Assembly (NCBI RefSeq): GCF_023914155.1
Contig: NZ_JAMWYS010000036.1
Coordinates: 280,699-344,698, forward strand
Reading direction: 5' to 3'
From: Solitalea agri
GTDB taxonomy: Bacteria; Bacteroidota; Bacteroidia; Sphingobacteriales; Sphingobacteriaceae
Length of the DNA: 64,000 nt
The position numbers and the translations under genes are program-made. How positions within the stretch are numbered: the first letter of the stretch is position 1; each line of letters starts with the position of its first letter. Positions 1-8,550 of the stretch are shown here, in pieces. The notes under the pieces are model-generated. The model ran no database searches and was not told the DNA's origin. It saw only the letters and a program-made list of their open reading frames with translations.

Positions 1-689
1 TTTTACCATTGGTTTCCGGAACCTTGTTAACCACATTTATTGCCATTTTGGTGGCCTTGCCATTGGGGTTAACCATTGCTGTTTACCTCAACGAATACGC
101 CGATAAACGATTTAAAGCAGTAATTAAACCTTTATTGGAAGTTTTGGCAGCTATTCCTACAGTTGTTTATGGATTCTTTGCCCTAACGTTCATTACTCCT
201 ATACTACAAAGCTTCATTCCTTCTTTGGCGGGCTTCAATGCTTTATCAGCGGGGTTGGTGATGGGTATCATGATCATTCCTTATGTTTCGTCGATGAGCG
301 AAGATGCTCTAAGTGCGGTGCCTAATTCATTACGAGAAGCGGCCTACGGAATGGGGTCAACCCGTTTGCAAACAGCGTTTAAAGTAATGCTTCCTGCGGC
401 TTCATCAGGGGTTATCGTTTCGGTAATTCTGGCAATTTCAAGAGCGATTGGCGAAACGATGATTGTTGCTGTGGCGGCTGGACAAGAACCACGGTTAACC
501 TTCAATCCATTAAACTCTATAGAAACCATTACCACTTATATTGTGCAGGTGAGCATGGGTGACGTTCCTCAAAATTCAATTGAGTTCCGTTCAATTTTTG
601 CCGCTGGTATTACATTATTTGGTTTAACCTTTATCCTTAACAATATCTCGTTTTGGATGAAACGTAAATTTGTGCAGCGATATGAATAA
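1..689 (+). CDS. pstC: Phosphate ABC transporter permease PstC (5' end outside window)
   Basis: Inner-membrane permease half of the high-affinity phosphate importer PstSCAB. The reading frame is open from the first bases of the window, so the N-terminus (normally some 70-90 more residues) lies upstream; the TTG at 9 is only an in-frame leucine codon, not a credible start. The visible part is hydrophobic with several membrane segments and carries the cytoplasmic EAA loop that docks on the ATPase ([15 protein letters not shown], around 350-395), followed by an [10 protein letters not shown] stretch typical of PstC/PstA. It overlaps pstA by 8 bases, and pstB and phoU follow, so the family call rests on both sequence and context. 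The binding protein gene pstS is not in the window. Confidence 0.95.
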   Translation, partial: LPLVSGTLLTTFIAILVALPLGLTIAVYLNEYADKRFKAVIKPLLEVLAAIPTVVYGFFALTFITPILQSFIPSLAGFNALSAGLVMGIMIIPYVSSMSEDALSAVPNSLREAAYGMGSTRLQTAFKVMLPAASSGVIVSVILAISRAIGETMIVAVAAGQEPRLTFNPLNSIETITTYIVQVSMGDVPQNSIEFRSIFAAGITLFGLTFILNNISFWMKRKFVQRYE

Positions 690-1539
690 CGCCCGGAAAA
701 ACGAGATTAAAGACAATGCTTTCAAAGTGTTTGCCCTTGTCTGCACATCAGTAGGTTTAATTGTATTAGGGTTGCTTCTTTATAATATTATTTCAGTAGG
801 ATTAACACGTATCAACTGGGATTTTATCACAAATCTGCCTTCACGCAGACCAGGCAAGGCCGGTATTTATACAGCTTTACTCGGTATGATTTGGGTGGTT
901 ACGCTAACGCTGATAATTTCATTCCCTATTGGTATTGGTGCTGGAGTATATCTTGAAGAATACGGTAAGAAGAATCCTTTCGCCAAATTCATCGAGATCA
1001 ATATTGCTAACCTTGCCGGTGTTCCATCTATTATTTATGGTATTTTGGGCTTGGAGCTTTTCGGACGTTTATTGGCCTTAGGTAATAGTATATTGGCCGC
1101 AAGTTTAACCTTATCGTTATTGGTACTCCCAATAGTTATTGTTGCAACTCGCGAAGCGGTGAAAGCTGTACCAGGCTCATTGAGAGAAGCTTCTTATGGA
1201 CTGGGAGCAACCCGTTGGCAAACGATCAGTCGTATTGTATTGCCGGCTAGCTTTGGCAGTATTCTTACCGGATTGATTTTGGCCGTGTCGCGAGCGGTAG
1301 GCGAAACTGCACCTTTAATTGTGGTAGGTGCTTTGGTTTATGTTCCTTTCGCACCTAAAACTCCAATGGATCAGTTTACAGTATTGCCAATCCAAATTTT
1401 CAACTGGACAAGCCGTCCGCAATCTGGCTTTGTGGTGAATGCTGCAGCGGCAATTATTATACTGCTGATGTTTGTTTTCATATTAAACGGCTTTGCGGTA
1501 TTTTTACGCAACAGACACAACAGAAGAGTGAAGTATTAA
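682..1539 (+). CDS. pstA: Phosphate ABC transporter permease PstA
   Basis: Second membrane subunit of the phosphate importer, partner of PstC. I place the start at the ATG at 682, which overlaps the pstC stop codon by 8 bases; the longer frame from 670 begins with TTG and adds four residues. The protein has about 285 residues, the usual PstA length, with about six hydrophobic segments starting at residue 13 or so. The EAA motif ([14 protein letters not shown]) lies around 1188-1230 and is followed by [12 protein letters not shown], the conserved PstA pattern. The overlap with pstC implies translational coupling. An 80-base spacer with a strong dyad separates it from pstB. Confidence 0.96.
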   Translation: MNNARKNEIKDNAFKVFALVCTSVGLIVLGLLLYNIISVGLTRINWDFITNLPSRRPGKAGIYTALLGMIWVVTLTLIISFPIGIGAGVYLEEYGKKNPFAKFIEINIANLAGVPSIIYGILGLELFGRLLALGNSILAASLTLSLLVLPIVIVATREAVKAVPGSLREASYGLGATRWQTISRIVLPASFGSILTGLILAVSRAVGETAPLIVVGALVYVPFAPKTPMDQFTVLPIQIFNWTSRPQSGFVVNAAAAIIILLMFVFILNGFAVFLRNRHNRRVKY

Positions 1540-1542
1540 TTA

Positions 1543-1614
1543 GTTTATAGTCGATAGTTCATGGTAGTAGTTATGAACTAAAAATAAACAGTACTATAAA
1601 CAATGAACCATGAA
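1543..1614 (+). repeat. Intergenic dyad between pstA and pstB
   Basis: Two nested inverted repeats occupy the spacer. GTTTATAG at 1543-1550 pairs with CTATAAAC at 1594-1601, and TTCATGGT at 1558-1565 pairs with ACCATGAA at 1607-1614. The two pairs interleave, so they cannot both form in one simple stem. The wording (ATAGTTCATGGT, CAATGAACCATGAA) resembles the spacer after pstB, where GGTCCATGG and GGTCTATGGACTA occur, so both spacers may carry copies of a small dispersed intergenic repeat. Inference from sequence only. Confidence 0.5.
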
Positions 1615-1619
1615 TAGAA

Positions 1620-2372
1620 ATGAATAAGTTAGAAGCTAAAGACGTTAATCTCCACTATGGTGAAAAGCATGCGTTGAAAGGTATCAGTATGGGCATAAAA
1701 GCGAATAGCGTTACTGCATTTATTGGTCCTTCGGGTTGCGGTAAATCAACTTTCTTACGTTGCTTTAACCGTATGAACGACCTTATAGATAATTGCCGTG
1801 TTGAAGGAGAAATATTAATTGACGGGCGAGATATTTATAAGAATAGAATTAATGTTGTAGACCATCGTAAAAAGATTGGAATGGTATTTCAAAAGCCTAA
1901 TCCATTTCCCAAATCTATTTATGAGAACGTTGCTTACGGCTTAAGAATAAACGGAATTTCTCACAAGAAATATCTTGATGAAACAGTTGAAAAATCATTG
2001 CGCCAAGCCGCATTATGGGATGAAGTAAAAGATGATTTAAAGAAATCGGCTTTAGCATTATCAGGCGGTCAGCAACAACGTTTATGTATTGCCCGTACGC
2101 TTGCTGTTGAACCTTCAGTAATATTAATGGATGAACCGGCATCAGCACTGGACCCAATTTCTACTGCTAAAATTGAAGAGTTGATCCATGATCTAAAAGA
2201 TCGGTATACCATTGTTATTGTAACACATAATATGCAACAGGCGGCTCGTGTTAGCGATAATACAGCATTCTTTTATCTCGGCGAGCTGATTGAGTACGAT
2301 GAAACTTCAAACATCTTTACAAATCCTGCTAAAGAGGCTACACAAAATTATGTAACCGGCCGATTTGGTTGA
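1620..2372 (+). CDS. pstB: Phosphate ABC transporter ATP-binding protein PstB
   Basis: ATPase that powers phosphate import through PstCA. The 250-residue protein has the full ABC set: Walker [10 protein letters not shown] at residues 36-44, Q-loop Gln91, the signature LSGGQQQR at 147-154, Walker B VILMDEP at 167-173 and the switch His203 in VTHNM. The segment [17 protein letters not shown] is characteristic of PstB rather than of other ABC ATPases. The start is an ATG right after the dyad-rich spacer. It lies between pstA and phoU on the same strand; the order pstC-pstA-pstB-phoU is the standard Pho-regulon operon order. A short terminator-like hairpin follows the stop codon. Confidence 0.97.
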   Translation: MNKLEAKDVNLHYGEKHALKGISMGIKANSVTAFIGPSGCGKSTFLRCFNRMNDLIDNCRVEGEILIDGRDIYKNRINVVDHRKKIGMVFQKPNPFPKSIYENVAYGLRINGISHKKYLDETVEKSLRQAALWDEVKDDLKKSALALSGGQQQRLCIARTLAVEPSVILMDEPASALDPISTAKIEELIHDLKDRYTIVIVTHNMQQAARVSDNTAFFYLGELIEYDETSNIFTNPAKEATQNYVTGRFG

Positions 2373-2389
2373 TGGTTGGGTTCTCCTTG

Positions 2390-2417
2390 GTCCATGGTTA
2401 ATAGCCCATGGTTTTTT
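2390..2417 (+). terminator. Terminator-like hairpin after pstB
   Basis: CCATGG at 2392-2397 is repeated at 2406-2411 with an 8-base loop, and since CCATGG is its own complement the two copies form a 6-bp stem, followed at once by six T residues. It could act as a leaky terminator that lowers phoU expression relative to pstB. The stem is short, so partial read-through is likely. Confidence 0.45.
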
Positions 2418-2488
2418 AATTAACTAGTAGTGGCTAGGGTCTATGGACTATTGCCTAAAAAATACTTTGCGTTTTTAATCGCATTTTT

Positions 2489-2516
2489 ATGACACATTTA
2501 GTATGACACATTTAGA
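2489..2516 (+). repeat. 14-bp tandem duplication over the phoU start codon
   Basis: ATGACACATTTAG at 2489-2501 recurs at 2503-2515, giving a tandem copy of the phoU start region. The upstream ATG at 2489 opens a five-codon frame that ends at a TGA overlapping the phoU ATG (ATGA at 2503-2506). This is either a slippage duplication of the start or a mini-ORF coupled to phoU translation. Confidence 0.6.
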
Positions 2517-3189
2517 AGAAGAACTGCAAAAGTTGTTTTATCAGATGAACGATATGGCTAGTTTAGTAGAAGGCCAGGTCGAGAAATGTATTTCGTCGTT
2601 GTTAGATGAAGATAAAGGATTGGGAAGGGAGGTGATCTTCAACGAAAAGCGTGTTAACGCCTATGAGTTGAAAATTGATAAGGACTGCGAGAATATCTTT
2701 ACACTGTTAAATCCGTTTGCGCAGGATATGCGCTTTGTTTTTGCCACATTAAAGATAAATTATAACCTGGAGCGAATCGGCGATAATGCCGAGGGAATTG
2801 CCCATTATGTAATTGAAGCAGAAAAAGGTTTTGATAAGCAGCTATTGGAAGAGTGTCGTTTTCATGAAATGGCCGAAACAGTAAAGTTGATGTTGAATGC
2901 ATCAAACAGGGCTTACAGTGAACGTAATGCTAAGCTAGCCAGAACAGTTTTTAGTATGGATAGCATTCTGGATGATATTAACAGGGCGGCAGCCGATTTG
3001 ATTGCAGAACATATTAGAGGAAATATTGATAACGTTATGCAGGCTTTATATCTGCTAACCATCATTCGAAAGTTGGAGCGGATAGGCGATCATATTACCA
3101 ATATTGCTGAAGAAATAATTTTCTTTTTAGAAGCTAAAGTGCTGAAGCACGGTAAAAAAGCCAGCTTCATGGGTAAAGAAGATGAATAG
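2503..3189 (+). CDS. phoU: Phosphate transport system regulator PhoU
   Basis: Cytoplasmic regulator that couples Pst transport state to the PhoR sensor kinase and restrains the Pho regulon. The 228-residue, mostly helical protein contains two PhoU repeats: the first around residues 15-110 with DMRFVFATLKINYNLERIGDNAEGIA, the second around 115-215 with the matching ALYLLTIIRKLERIGDHITNIAEE. The E-R-I-G-D motifs are the metal-binding signature of the family. The chosen ATG at 2503 is preceded by a near-perfect copy of the same start region at 2489. A strong terminator follows the stop codon, so phoU ends the operon. Confidence 0.97.
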   Translation: MTHLEEELQKLFYQMNDMASLVEGQVEKCISSLLDEDKGLGREVIFNEKRVNAYELKIDKDCENIFTLLNPFAQDMRFVFATLKINYNLERIGDNAEGIAHYVIEAEKGFDKQLLEECRFHEMAETVKLMLNASNRAYSERNAKLARTVFSMDSILDDINRAAADLIAEHIRGNIDNVMQALYLLTIIRKLERIGDHITNIAEEIIFFLEAKVLKHGKKASFMGKEDE

Positions 3190-3202
3190 CTATATAAGTT
3201 AT

Positions 3203-3240
3203 AAAAGATAAAAGGGGCTTTACGGCCCCTTTTATCTTTT
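3203..3240. terminator. Bidirectional terminator between phoU and the convergent beta-barrel gene
   Basis: A 16-bp perfect stem (bases 3203-3218 with 3225-3240) with GGGG/CCCC at its top and a 6-base loop is flanked by an A-run on the left and a T-run on the right, so it can work in both directions. It serves phoU (+) and the convergent gene ending at 3239 (-). Confidence 0.9.
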
Positions 3241-4462
3241 AGTTTAATCTGTAACACAGATTAAGCTGGTAATAAGTCACATTAATTCGGTTGATTCCAA
3301 AATCATTGTGCAACTCCAACCTAAATCTGTTAAATGTAGTACCCAATAAAAATGCAAAACCAGGCTCAAATGATTTAAGGTCCCTCCCTACTGGTCTAGG
3401 TACCGGTTTGGTGCTTAAAAAACTACCAATAAAGGTTGATTTTGATGAAAGCAATAAACCGAAGCTCATTCCTGCACCTACATAAGGTCTAATCAAGCCT
3501 TTGGGATACTGATATCTGAAAATATTCTGCATTTTTAAATACTGGGCACTGTATTTCATTAAACTGTATGCATTAAGATATGATGGAGCTGCATACTTTG
3601 GCGACTCCAGACTATAGTTCGAGTAGAACAACTGATTGTCAAAAGATAATTGTCTCCGACTGCGAGGCAGATAAAGAGTTATGCCTGCACCAATAACAGG
3701 AGAAGCAGAATTGTTTAGTTTGTAATCCCTTCTGTCCCAGCCGCTAGTATAATAAATTGATGTGCTTGAGTTAGCTAATCCTGCAATAATATTGTAGTCA
3801 ATAAGTCGTTCATTGAGGTTTTTGGGCTGCTTTCCTAATTCATTTATTCCCTTCGATTTATTATAATGCTTGAAAATGTTGACAATTTCATCTTCGTAAT
3901 AACCCATTTTCTTGATCTTCCATGCCAACGCCTTGTCCGCTTTAAGAATCTCGGTCAATTGATCTCTGAAAGTATTGTTTTCAACTAAATAGGGTGATTG
4001 ATTTACAGTGATTAACTTTTGAAAATGAACCAGTTCTGTTGGTTTTTTACCTTGCATTATATAAAAATGGGTGATGTCATTCTTATCCACCAAAACATAA
4101 ACATCATAATCACTTTTTACTAAAAACCTTAAGAAAAGTGTTGTGTCTTTTGTAACCACAGGGTCTTGATCGGCAACCAGATCATGCTGATTCTTTTTAT
4201 TAAGGGTAACATCCAGTTTAAAGCTTTTATAATTCTCATTGGTGGTGCCAAAACCTAAAATATCTGTTGCTTTATAACTGCTTTCAGATTCGTTCTTAAA
4301 CACGATTTTATTAGGAGTATTGTTCCATTCACGATTATCTATCATGCCTTTGATAGTATCACCATTAAATTTAATGACATATCCAGAAACAAAGTTACTT
4401 TGAGCTGATGTGTAAAATGGAATTGTTAGTATTGCAAAAATGATAATGTAAAGTCTTTTCAT
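3239..4462 (-). CDS. Predicted beta-barrel outer-membrane protein, unknown function
   Basis: A protein of about 407 residues with a clear Sec signal peptide (MKRLYIIIFAILTIPFYTSAQ), predicted cut after residue 20 or so. The ATG at 4462 is chosen because the longer frame opens with a TTG at 4477 and only adds five residues ahead of a normal signal peptide. The N-terminal half (to about residue 200) is a soluble domain with the pattern GYVIKFNGDTIKGMID, common in Bacteroidota secreted proteins. The C-terminal 200 residues alternate polar and aromatic residues and contain RPYVGAGMSFG and QLNLCYRLN, the look of a small outer-membrane beta-barrel ending in an aromatic/Asn strand. No substrate can be assigned. 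It stands alone with its own promoter-like -7 box. Confidence 0.75.
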   Translation of the reverse strand: MKRLYIIIFAILTIPFYTSAQSNFVSGYVIKFNGDTIKGMIDNREWNNTPNKIVFKNESESSYKATDILGFGTTNENYKSFKLDVTLNKKNQHDLVADQDPVVTKDTTLFLRFLVKSDYDVYVLVDKNDITHFYIMQGKKPTELVHFQKLITVNQSPYLVENNTFRDQLTEILKADKALAWKIKKMGYYEDEIVNIFKHYNKSKGINELGKQPKNLNERLIDYNIIAGLANSSTSIYYTSGWDRRDYKLNNSASPVIGAGITLYLPRSRRQLSFDNQLFYSNYSLESPKYAAPSYLNAYSLMKYSAQYLKMQNIFRYQYPKGLIRPYVGAGMSFGLLLSSKSTFIGSFLSTKPVPRPVGRDLKSFEPGFAFLLGTTFNRFRLELHNDFGINRINVTYYQLNLCYRLN

Positions 4463-4525
4463 ATAGCAAAAAATCAAGGATGATTAAAAAAGGTAAATGT
4501 TAATTGCTTTAATAAAAGCGAGATC

Positions 4526-4533
4526 AAATATAA
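4526..4533 (-). promoter_or_regulatory. Promoter -7 box (TATATTTG) for the beta-barrel gene
   Basis: Read on the minus strand the sequence is TATATTTG, an exact match to the Bacteroidota -7 consensus TAnnTTTG, about 64 bases upstream of the ATG at 4462. I see no good -33 TTG at the expected spacing. Confidence 0.45.
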
Positions 4534-4637
4534 GCTTAAGATTATTTAAAGAATAATAACTGTTTATTTTTTAATATTTTTAATTATTAGTTAAATAGAA
4601 GTCAATCAATTTTAGTAAAACATCTAAATACATTAAA

Positions 4638-4979
4638 ATGAAATCAAAAATACTTATTGTATTATTCACTATTTTAATGAGTGCATGTAACATTAAAAGC
4701 CCAGGAATTCCAAAAGACAAAATGAATTATGTGGGCAGATGGGAATCACTTTCAATGAAATTAGTAATTACCAAAGATGGAAGTGTGGAATATGAACGCA
4801 TGGAAGGTGGAAGTACTAAAAGTGTAAATGGTCCATTGCAAAAATTTGCAGGGAATAATTTTGTAGTTGGCGCTCTTGGAATTACTACCACTTTTGTGGT
4901 TAGTAAACCTCCTCATGAAGAAAGCGGAACATGGAAAATGACCGTTGATGGGGAAGAACTTCAAAGAACAATGCAATAG
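4638..4979 (+). CDS. Small lipoprotein, unknown function
   Basis: 113-residue protein with an SPII signal: basic start, hydrophobic core and lipobox LMSAC with the lipidated Cys at residue 17. The rest (VGRWESLSMKLVITKDGSVEYERMEGG) resembles the short lipocalin-like/META-type beta-barrel lipoproteins frequent in Bacteroidota, where a GRWES-like tryptophan starts the domain. No catalytic motif is visible. It is a single gene, ended by a strong terminator shared with the convergent gene. Function unknown; envelope location is well supported. Confidence 0.8.
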   Translation: MKSKILIVLFTILMSACNIKSPGIPKDKMNYVGRWESLSMKLVITKDGSVEYERMEGGSTKSVNGPLQKFAGNNFVVGALGITTTFVVSKPPHEESGTWKMTVDGEELQRTMQ

Positions 4980-4990
4980 AATTTTTTAAA

Positions 4991-5036
4991 AAAAGAACGC
5001 CCGGGTAGTTTTAGCACTATCCCGGGCGTTTTGTAT
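4991..5036. terminator. Bidirectional terminator
   Basis: AACGCCCGGG at 4996-5005 pairs with CCCGGGCGTT at 5021-5030, extended by TAG/CTA around one bulged base. An A-run precedes and T-rich sequence follows, so it can end both the lipoprotein gene (+) and the hypothetical gene at 5037 (-). Confidence 0.9.
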
Positions 5037-5606
5037 TTACATTCCCAATCGCTTTGTCATCATCGAATCGATGTTTTTAAATAGCTGCGTTGGTTTTAAT
5101 GCTCGCCAACTAAAGTTGTCTAGCTCTCCGCCCAAATTCAGATAATAATCAAGTCCATGGTTTTTCATCTCCTGAATTACATGTTCCCTGAAATTAACCA
5201 TAACAATCCATCCGTCTTCCACTTCCTGATACCATTCTTCATAATAAGAATCATCCGATCCGTGAAAATTGAGTACATTTTCACCTAACAGAATAAATTT
5301 GTTGATTCCTTCAGCCATAATATCTTCAAGAATTTCCCGCTTTAACAGCATAATATCATTGTTAATGCAGTCATTCCATTCGCCAATCAATTCAATTATG
5401 CAATAGCTGCGCAGGTAGTCGGCGTAAAGAACCTTTAGGTAAAGAGTGTTTGATCCAAAAGAGTCCCATTGGGGATGTATGTAGTAGTTATATACTGTTT
5501 TATCAAAATAAAATTCACTGTACTCACGGTTATAGAACGGCGATAGCTTGTCTTCCGAAGCCACGTAGTAATCACGCCAATTGTAATATGGTTCTATATC
5601 GTGCAT
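5037..5606 (-). CDS. Conserved hypothetical protein downstream of murQ
   Basis: 189-residue soluble acidic protein without signal peptide or membrane segment, very rich in Tyr, Asp and Glu (MHDIEPYYNWRDYYVASED at the start). I do not recognise a domain. It starts 8 bases after the murQ stop codon on the same strand, so the two are surely co-transcribed and may be functionally linked to cell-wall sugar recycling, but that is inference from position only. Length and intact frame, and its position ahead of a strong terminator, support a real gene. Confidence 0.7.
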   Translation of the reverse strand: MHDIEPYYNWRDYYVASEDKLSPFYNREYSEFYFDKTVYNYYIHPQWDSFGSNTLYLKVLYADYLRSYCIIELIGEWNDCINNDIMLLKREILEDIMAEGINKFILLGENVLNFHGSDDSYYEEWYQEVEDGWIVMVNFREHVIQEMKNHGLDYYLNLGGELDNFSWRALKPTQLFKNIDSMMTKRLGM

Positions 5607-5614
5607 TAATAATT

Positions 5615-6421
5615 TTAATTGTTGTAATTCTCTACTGCTTTTCGTACGCTGCCGTATTCGTTCAACAGCCTTTCAGCAACTTCTTTGTTGGCCCCTGTGG
5701 CATTCATTACCATATTTATACCTCGGTCAACCAGCTTATGATTGCTTAACTGCATATCAACCATTTTGTTTCCTTTAACCCTGCCCAGCTTAATCATTAC
5801 CGAGGTCGATATCATGTTCAGGACAAGTTTCTGCGCTGTTCCTGATTTCATACGGGTAGATCCGGTTACAAACTCGGGTCCAACAATTACTTCCACCGGA
5901 AATTGCGCTTCTGCAGCCACCAAACTGTTTGCGTTACAAACTATACAACCCGTTAATACACCATGCTTGTTGGCCTCCTGTAATCCCCCGATTACATAGG
6001 GTGTTGTGCCCGAAGCAGCAATGCCAATTAAAGTATCTTTTGGGTTGATTTTATACGGTTTAAGATCTATCCAAGCCTGTTTTTCATCATCTTCTGCAAA
6101 TTCAACGGCTTTTCTGATAGCCGAGTCACCACCTGCAATAATTCCAATAACCAAATCATGAGGTACTCCATAAGTAGGAGGGCACTCTGATGCATCTACA
6201 ACGCCTAAACGGCCACTGGTGCCTGCTCCAATATAAAATAACCTACCTCCGGTTAGCATACGTTCAACAATGGCATTTACTAAGGCCTCAATGTTTGGTA
6301 TTGCTTTTTCAACGGCAAAAGGTACAGTTTTGTCTTCATTATTGATGTTTTGAAGAAGCTCACTAACCGACATCTTTTCCAAATGTTCGTACTTTGAATC
6401 AGATTCAGTAATTCTTTGCAT
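5615..6421 (-). CDS. murQ: N-acetylmuramic acid 6-phosphate etherase MurQ
   Basis: Cytoplasmic enzyme that cleaves the D-lactyl ether of MurNAc-6-phosphate, giving GlcNAc-6-phosphate and lactate in peptidoglycan recycling. The SIS (sugar isomerase) fold is clear: YIGAGTSGRLGVVDASECPPT at residues 63-83, then GIIAGG and GIAASGTTPYVIG. Counting from the ATG at 6421, Glu79 and Glu110 fall at the spacing of the two catalytic glutamates known in E. coli MurQ (Glu83, Glu114). That start gives 268 residues beginning MQRITESDSKYEHLEKMS, the usual family N-terminus; the longer frame begins with TTG at 6469. A hypothetical gene follows 8 bases downstream. Confidence 0.95.
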   Translation of the reverse strand: MQRITESDSKYEHLEKMSVSELLQNINNEDKTVPFAVEKAIPNIEALVNAIVERMLTGGRLFYIGAGTSGRLGVVDASECPPTYGVPHDLVIGIIAGGDSAIRKAVEFAEDDEKQAWIDLKPYKINPKDTLIGIAASGTTPYVIGGLQEANKHGVLTGCIVCNANSLVAAEAQFPVEVIVGPEFVTGSTRMKSGTAQKLVLNMISTSVMIKLGRVKGNKMVDMQLSNHKLVDRGINMVMNATGANKEVAERLLNEYGSVRKAVENYNN

Positions 6422-6617
6422 AAATGTAGTTTTAATTTCAGGGGTAAAGTTCTGTATTGCCACAATCAAATCATAATGAAAAATAAGCTATTTGTGGAAT
6501 TTTGTACATTTTCGAATCATATTGGTAACTGCATCAGTAATTTTCTGCAATACTTTTATTAATTTTTAGAACAAGAGCGGAATATAAATTGTATTAATTT
6601 GAACCTGATTGAATTTT

Positions 6618-8255
6618 ATGGGCACCACTAAAAGTAATTTACGTTTCGCATTGCTCTCAGCAATAATGATGGCTTGTGGTATGATTGTCGGATCGCGGAT
6701 GAGCAATACATCTACTTCTGAACTGAACTTTAGCTTTCCGTTTGCTTCGCGACCAATTGACAAGATGGGGCGAATATTACAAGTGATCCAAGATCGATAT
6801 GTCGACTCGGTTGATGTAGGAAAATTGGAGCAGGAATCAATAGACGCGATCATGTCAAAACTCGACCCCCATTCTCAATATGTAAATCCACAAGAATTTA
6901 AGGCACTAACGGAATCATTGGAGGGAAACTTTGAAGGCATTGGAATAGAGTTTCATATTCAAAGAGATACATTGCTGATTGTTGATATAGTGCGAGAAGG
7001 GCCTGCCGAAGAAGCTGGTTTAAAATCAGGAGATAAGATTATTGATGTAGATGGAAAGTCGATTGTGGGAATGCCCAATGGGGAACTTTTTAAGAGTTTA
7101 CGTGGACCCTCGGGTACTATCATTGATTTGGGTATATTAAGGTCTCCTGTTGCCAAAATATCTCACATTCAAGTAAAAAGGGGCAAAGTTCCTTTTAATA
7201 GTATTGAAACCGCTTATATGTTAAATGGTGAAACCGGCTATATTAAAATTAGCAGGTTTGCTGCCACCACGCATAAAGAATTCTTAATGGCGATGGACAG
7301 GTTGAAGCAGAATGGATTAAAGAGTCTGGTTCTTGATCTACGTGGAAACGGTGGAGGATACTTAAGGGCAGCTATTGCCATTGCCGATGAGTTCTTGCCT
7401 AACGGTCAGCTCATTGTTTATACCCAAGGCAGGAAACAGTCGAAAGAGCAGTATTTTGCAACTGGTTCTGGTGAATTTGAGCAAGGGAATTTAGTAGTAT
7501 TAATAGATGAAAATTCAGCATCAGCGAGTGAAATAGTTGCAGGAGCTTTGCAGGATACGGAACGCGCAATGATTATTGGCAGACGATCATTTGGAAAAGG
7601 ACTAGTGCAAGATCAGGTGATGTTTCCCGATGGTTCGGCATTAAGATTGACAATTGCCCGATATTATACTCCTTTAGGTCGATGTATACAAAAATCATAT
7701 GCTAATGGTGTTAATGATTACCGCAATGAAGTAGGCGATCGAATGAAGCACGGGGAACTGCTGAATGCAGATAGCAATAAAATTGCTTTTCTCAATTCGC
7801 AGAAGTTTGTTACCCGTTCGGGAAAAACAGTATATGGAGGAGGAGGTATAATGCCGGATGAGTTTATTCCTATTGATACATCGGAAAATTCAGCATTATA
7901 CAGCTATTTATCTTATAAAGGACTTATTGTTGATTTTGCTTATGATTATCTGGACTACAACCAGGAAAAACTGAACTCATTTAGTTCTTTGAATGATTTT
8001 GTAGCCAAATTCGAAGTTTCTGATGACGATCTGAAACAGCTCTTTAAAGAAGCGAGAGAACAAAAGATACCTGTAAATGAAGAAGATGTAAAACGAAGCA
8101 AAGGCTTGATAAAGAATCAGGTAAAGGCGATGGTAGCCCGAAGGTTATGGAGTGATGAGGGGTATTACAAAGTTCTTAACAGTAAAGATCAGATTGTGTT
8201 ACGATCTATCCATGATTCAGCCGAATCGGTAGCAGGTAATGTTTCTATAAAATAG
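6618..8255 (+). CDS. S41 family C-terminal processing protease (CtpA/Prc-like)
   Basis: Membrane-anchored periplasmic serine protease of family S41. I start at the ATG at 6618; the frame can be extended to a TTG at 6609. The 545-residue product has an N-terminal hydrophobic anchor (about residues 9-26), a PDZ domain around 100-175 (GIGIEFHIQRDTLLIVDIV, EEAGLKSGDKIIDVDG) and the S41 protease core with ENSASASEIVAGALQD. By spacing to E. coli Prc, Ser302 and Lys327 (in SFGKGLVQ) are the catalytic dyad. The C-terminal 150 residues are charged and probably regulatory. It is monocistronic and closed by a strong terminator. The substrate is unknown. Confidence 0.93.
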   Translation: MGTTKSNLRFALLSAIMMACGMIVGSRMSNTSTSELNFSFPFASRPIDKMGRILQVIQDRYVDSVDVGKLEQESIDAIMSKLDPHSQYVNPQEFKALTESLEGNFEGIGIEFHIQRDTLLIVDIVREGPAEEAGLKSGDKIIDVDGKSIVGMPNGELFKSLRGPSGTIIDLGILRSPVAKISHIQVKRGKVPFNSIETAYMLNGETGYIKISRFAATTHKEFLMAMDRLKQNGLKSLVLDLRGNGGGYLRAAIAIADEFLPNGQLIVYTQGRKQSKEQYFATGSGEFEQGNLVVLIDENSASASEIVAGALQDTERAMIIGRRSFGKGLVQDQVMFPDGSALRLTIARYYTPLGRCIQKSYANGVNDYRNEVGDRMKHGELLNADSNKIAFLNSQKFVTRSGKTVYGGGGIMPDEFIPIDTSENSALYSYLSYKGLIVDFAYDYLDYNQEKLNSFSSLNDFVAKFEVSDDDLKQLFKEAREQKIPVNEEDVKRSKGLIKNQVKAMVARRLWSDEGYYKVLNSKDQIVLRSIHDSAESVAGNVSIK

Positions 8256-8263
8256 TAAACATA

Positions 8264-8302
8264 AAAAAAATCCCGTCTCGGTTTACCAAGACGGGATTTT
8301 TT
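8264..8302. terminator. Bidirectional terminator
   Basis: TCCCGTCT at 8271-8278 pairs with AGACGGGA at 8289-8296, extended outward by an A-run/T-run. It lies between the S41 protease gene and the convergent small lipoprotein gene. Confidence 0.9.
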
Positions 8303-8314
8303 ATGGTTTTAGAA

Positions 8315-8515
8315 TTACTTCTTAAGAGTATCAACTTTAGCTGAATCAACTGCTTTAGCAGTAGTGTCAACAGCGTTAGCTAATGAATCAACAGTAGCAG
8401 CTTGAGCTGAATCAACTTGAGCTGAATCTGCTGAACCTTCAGCTTTTTTACCTTCACCACATGCAACAACTGCAAATACACCAGCAGCTAATAATAATGC
8501 AAATACTTTTTTCAT
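8315..8515 (-). CDS. Small low-complexity lipoprotein
   Basis: 66-residue protein with an SPII signal peptide (MKKVFALLLAAGVFAVVAC, lipid-bearing Cys19). The mature part of about 47 residues is made almost only of Ala, Asp, Ser, Val, Thr and Lys, with loosely repeated VDSAQ, VDSLA, VDTTAKAVDSAKVDT units, and is predicted to be an extended or helical acidic/basic tail without a fold. Similar tiny lipoproteins occur widely in Sphingobacteria but I know of no assigned function. A near-consensus promoter lies 36 bases upstream and terminators flank the gene, so it is its own transcription unit, perhaps strongly expressed. Confidence 0.85.
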   Translation of the reverse strand: MKKVFALLLAAGVFAVVACGEGKKAEGSADSAQVDSAQAATVDSLANAVDTTAKAVDSAKVDTLKK

Positions 8516-8550
8516 TTTGTTTCTTCTTAATTAGATTTTTAAATCGGCTG

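Noticed and set aside
1543..2450. Repeats around pstB as a possible CRISPR or attachment site
   Set aside because: Only imperfect dyads without regular spacing, and no integrase or cas gene nearby.
5450..5749. 99-codon plus-strand ORF over murQ and its neighbour
   Set aside because: Overlaps two real minus-strand genes and has no domain or signal of its own.
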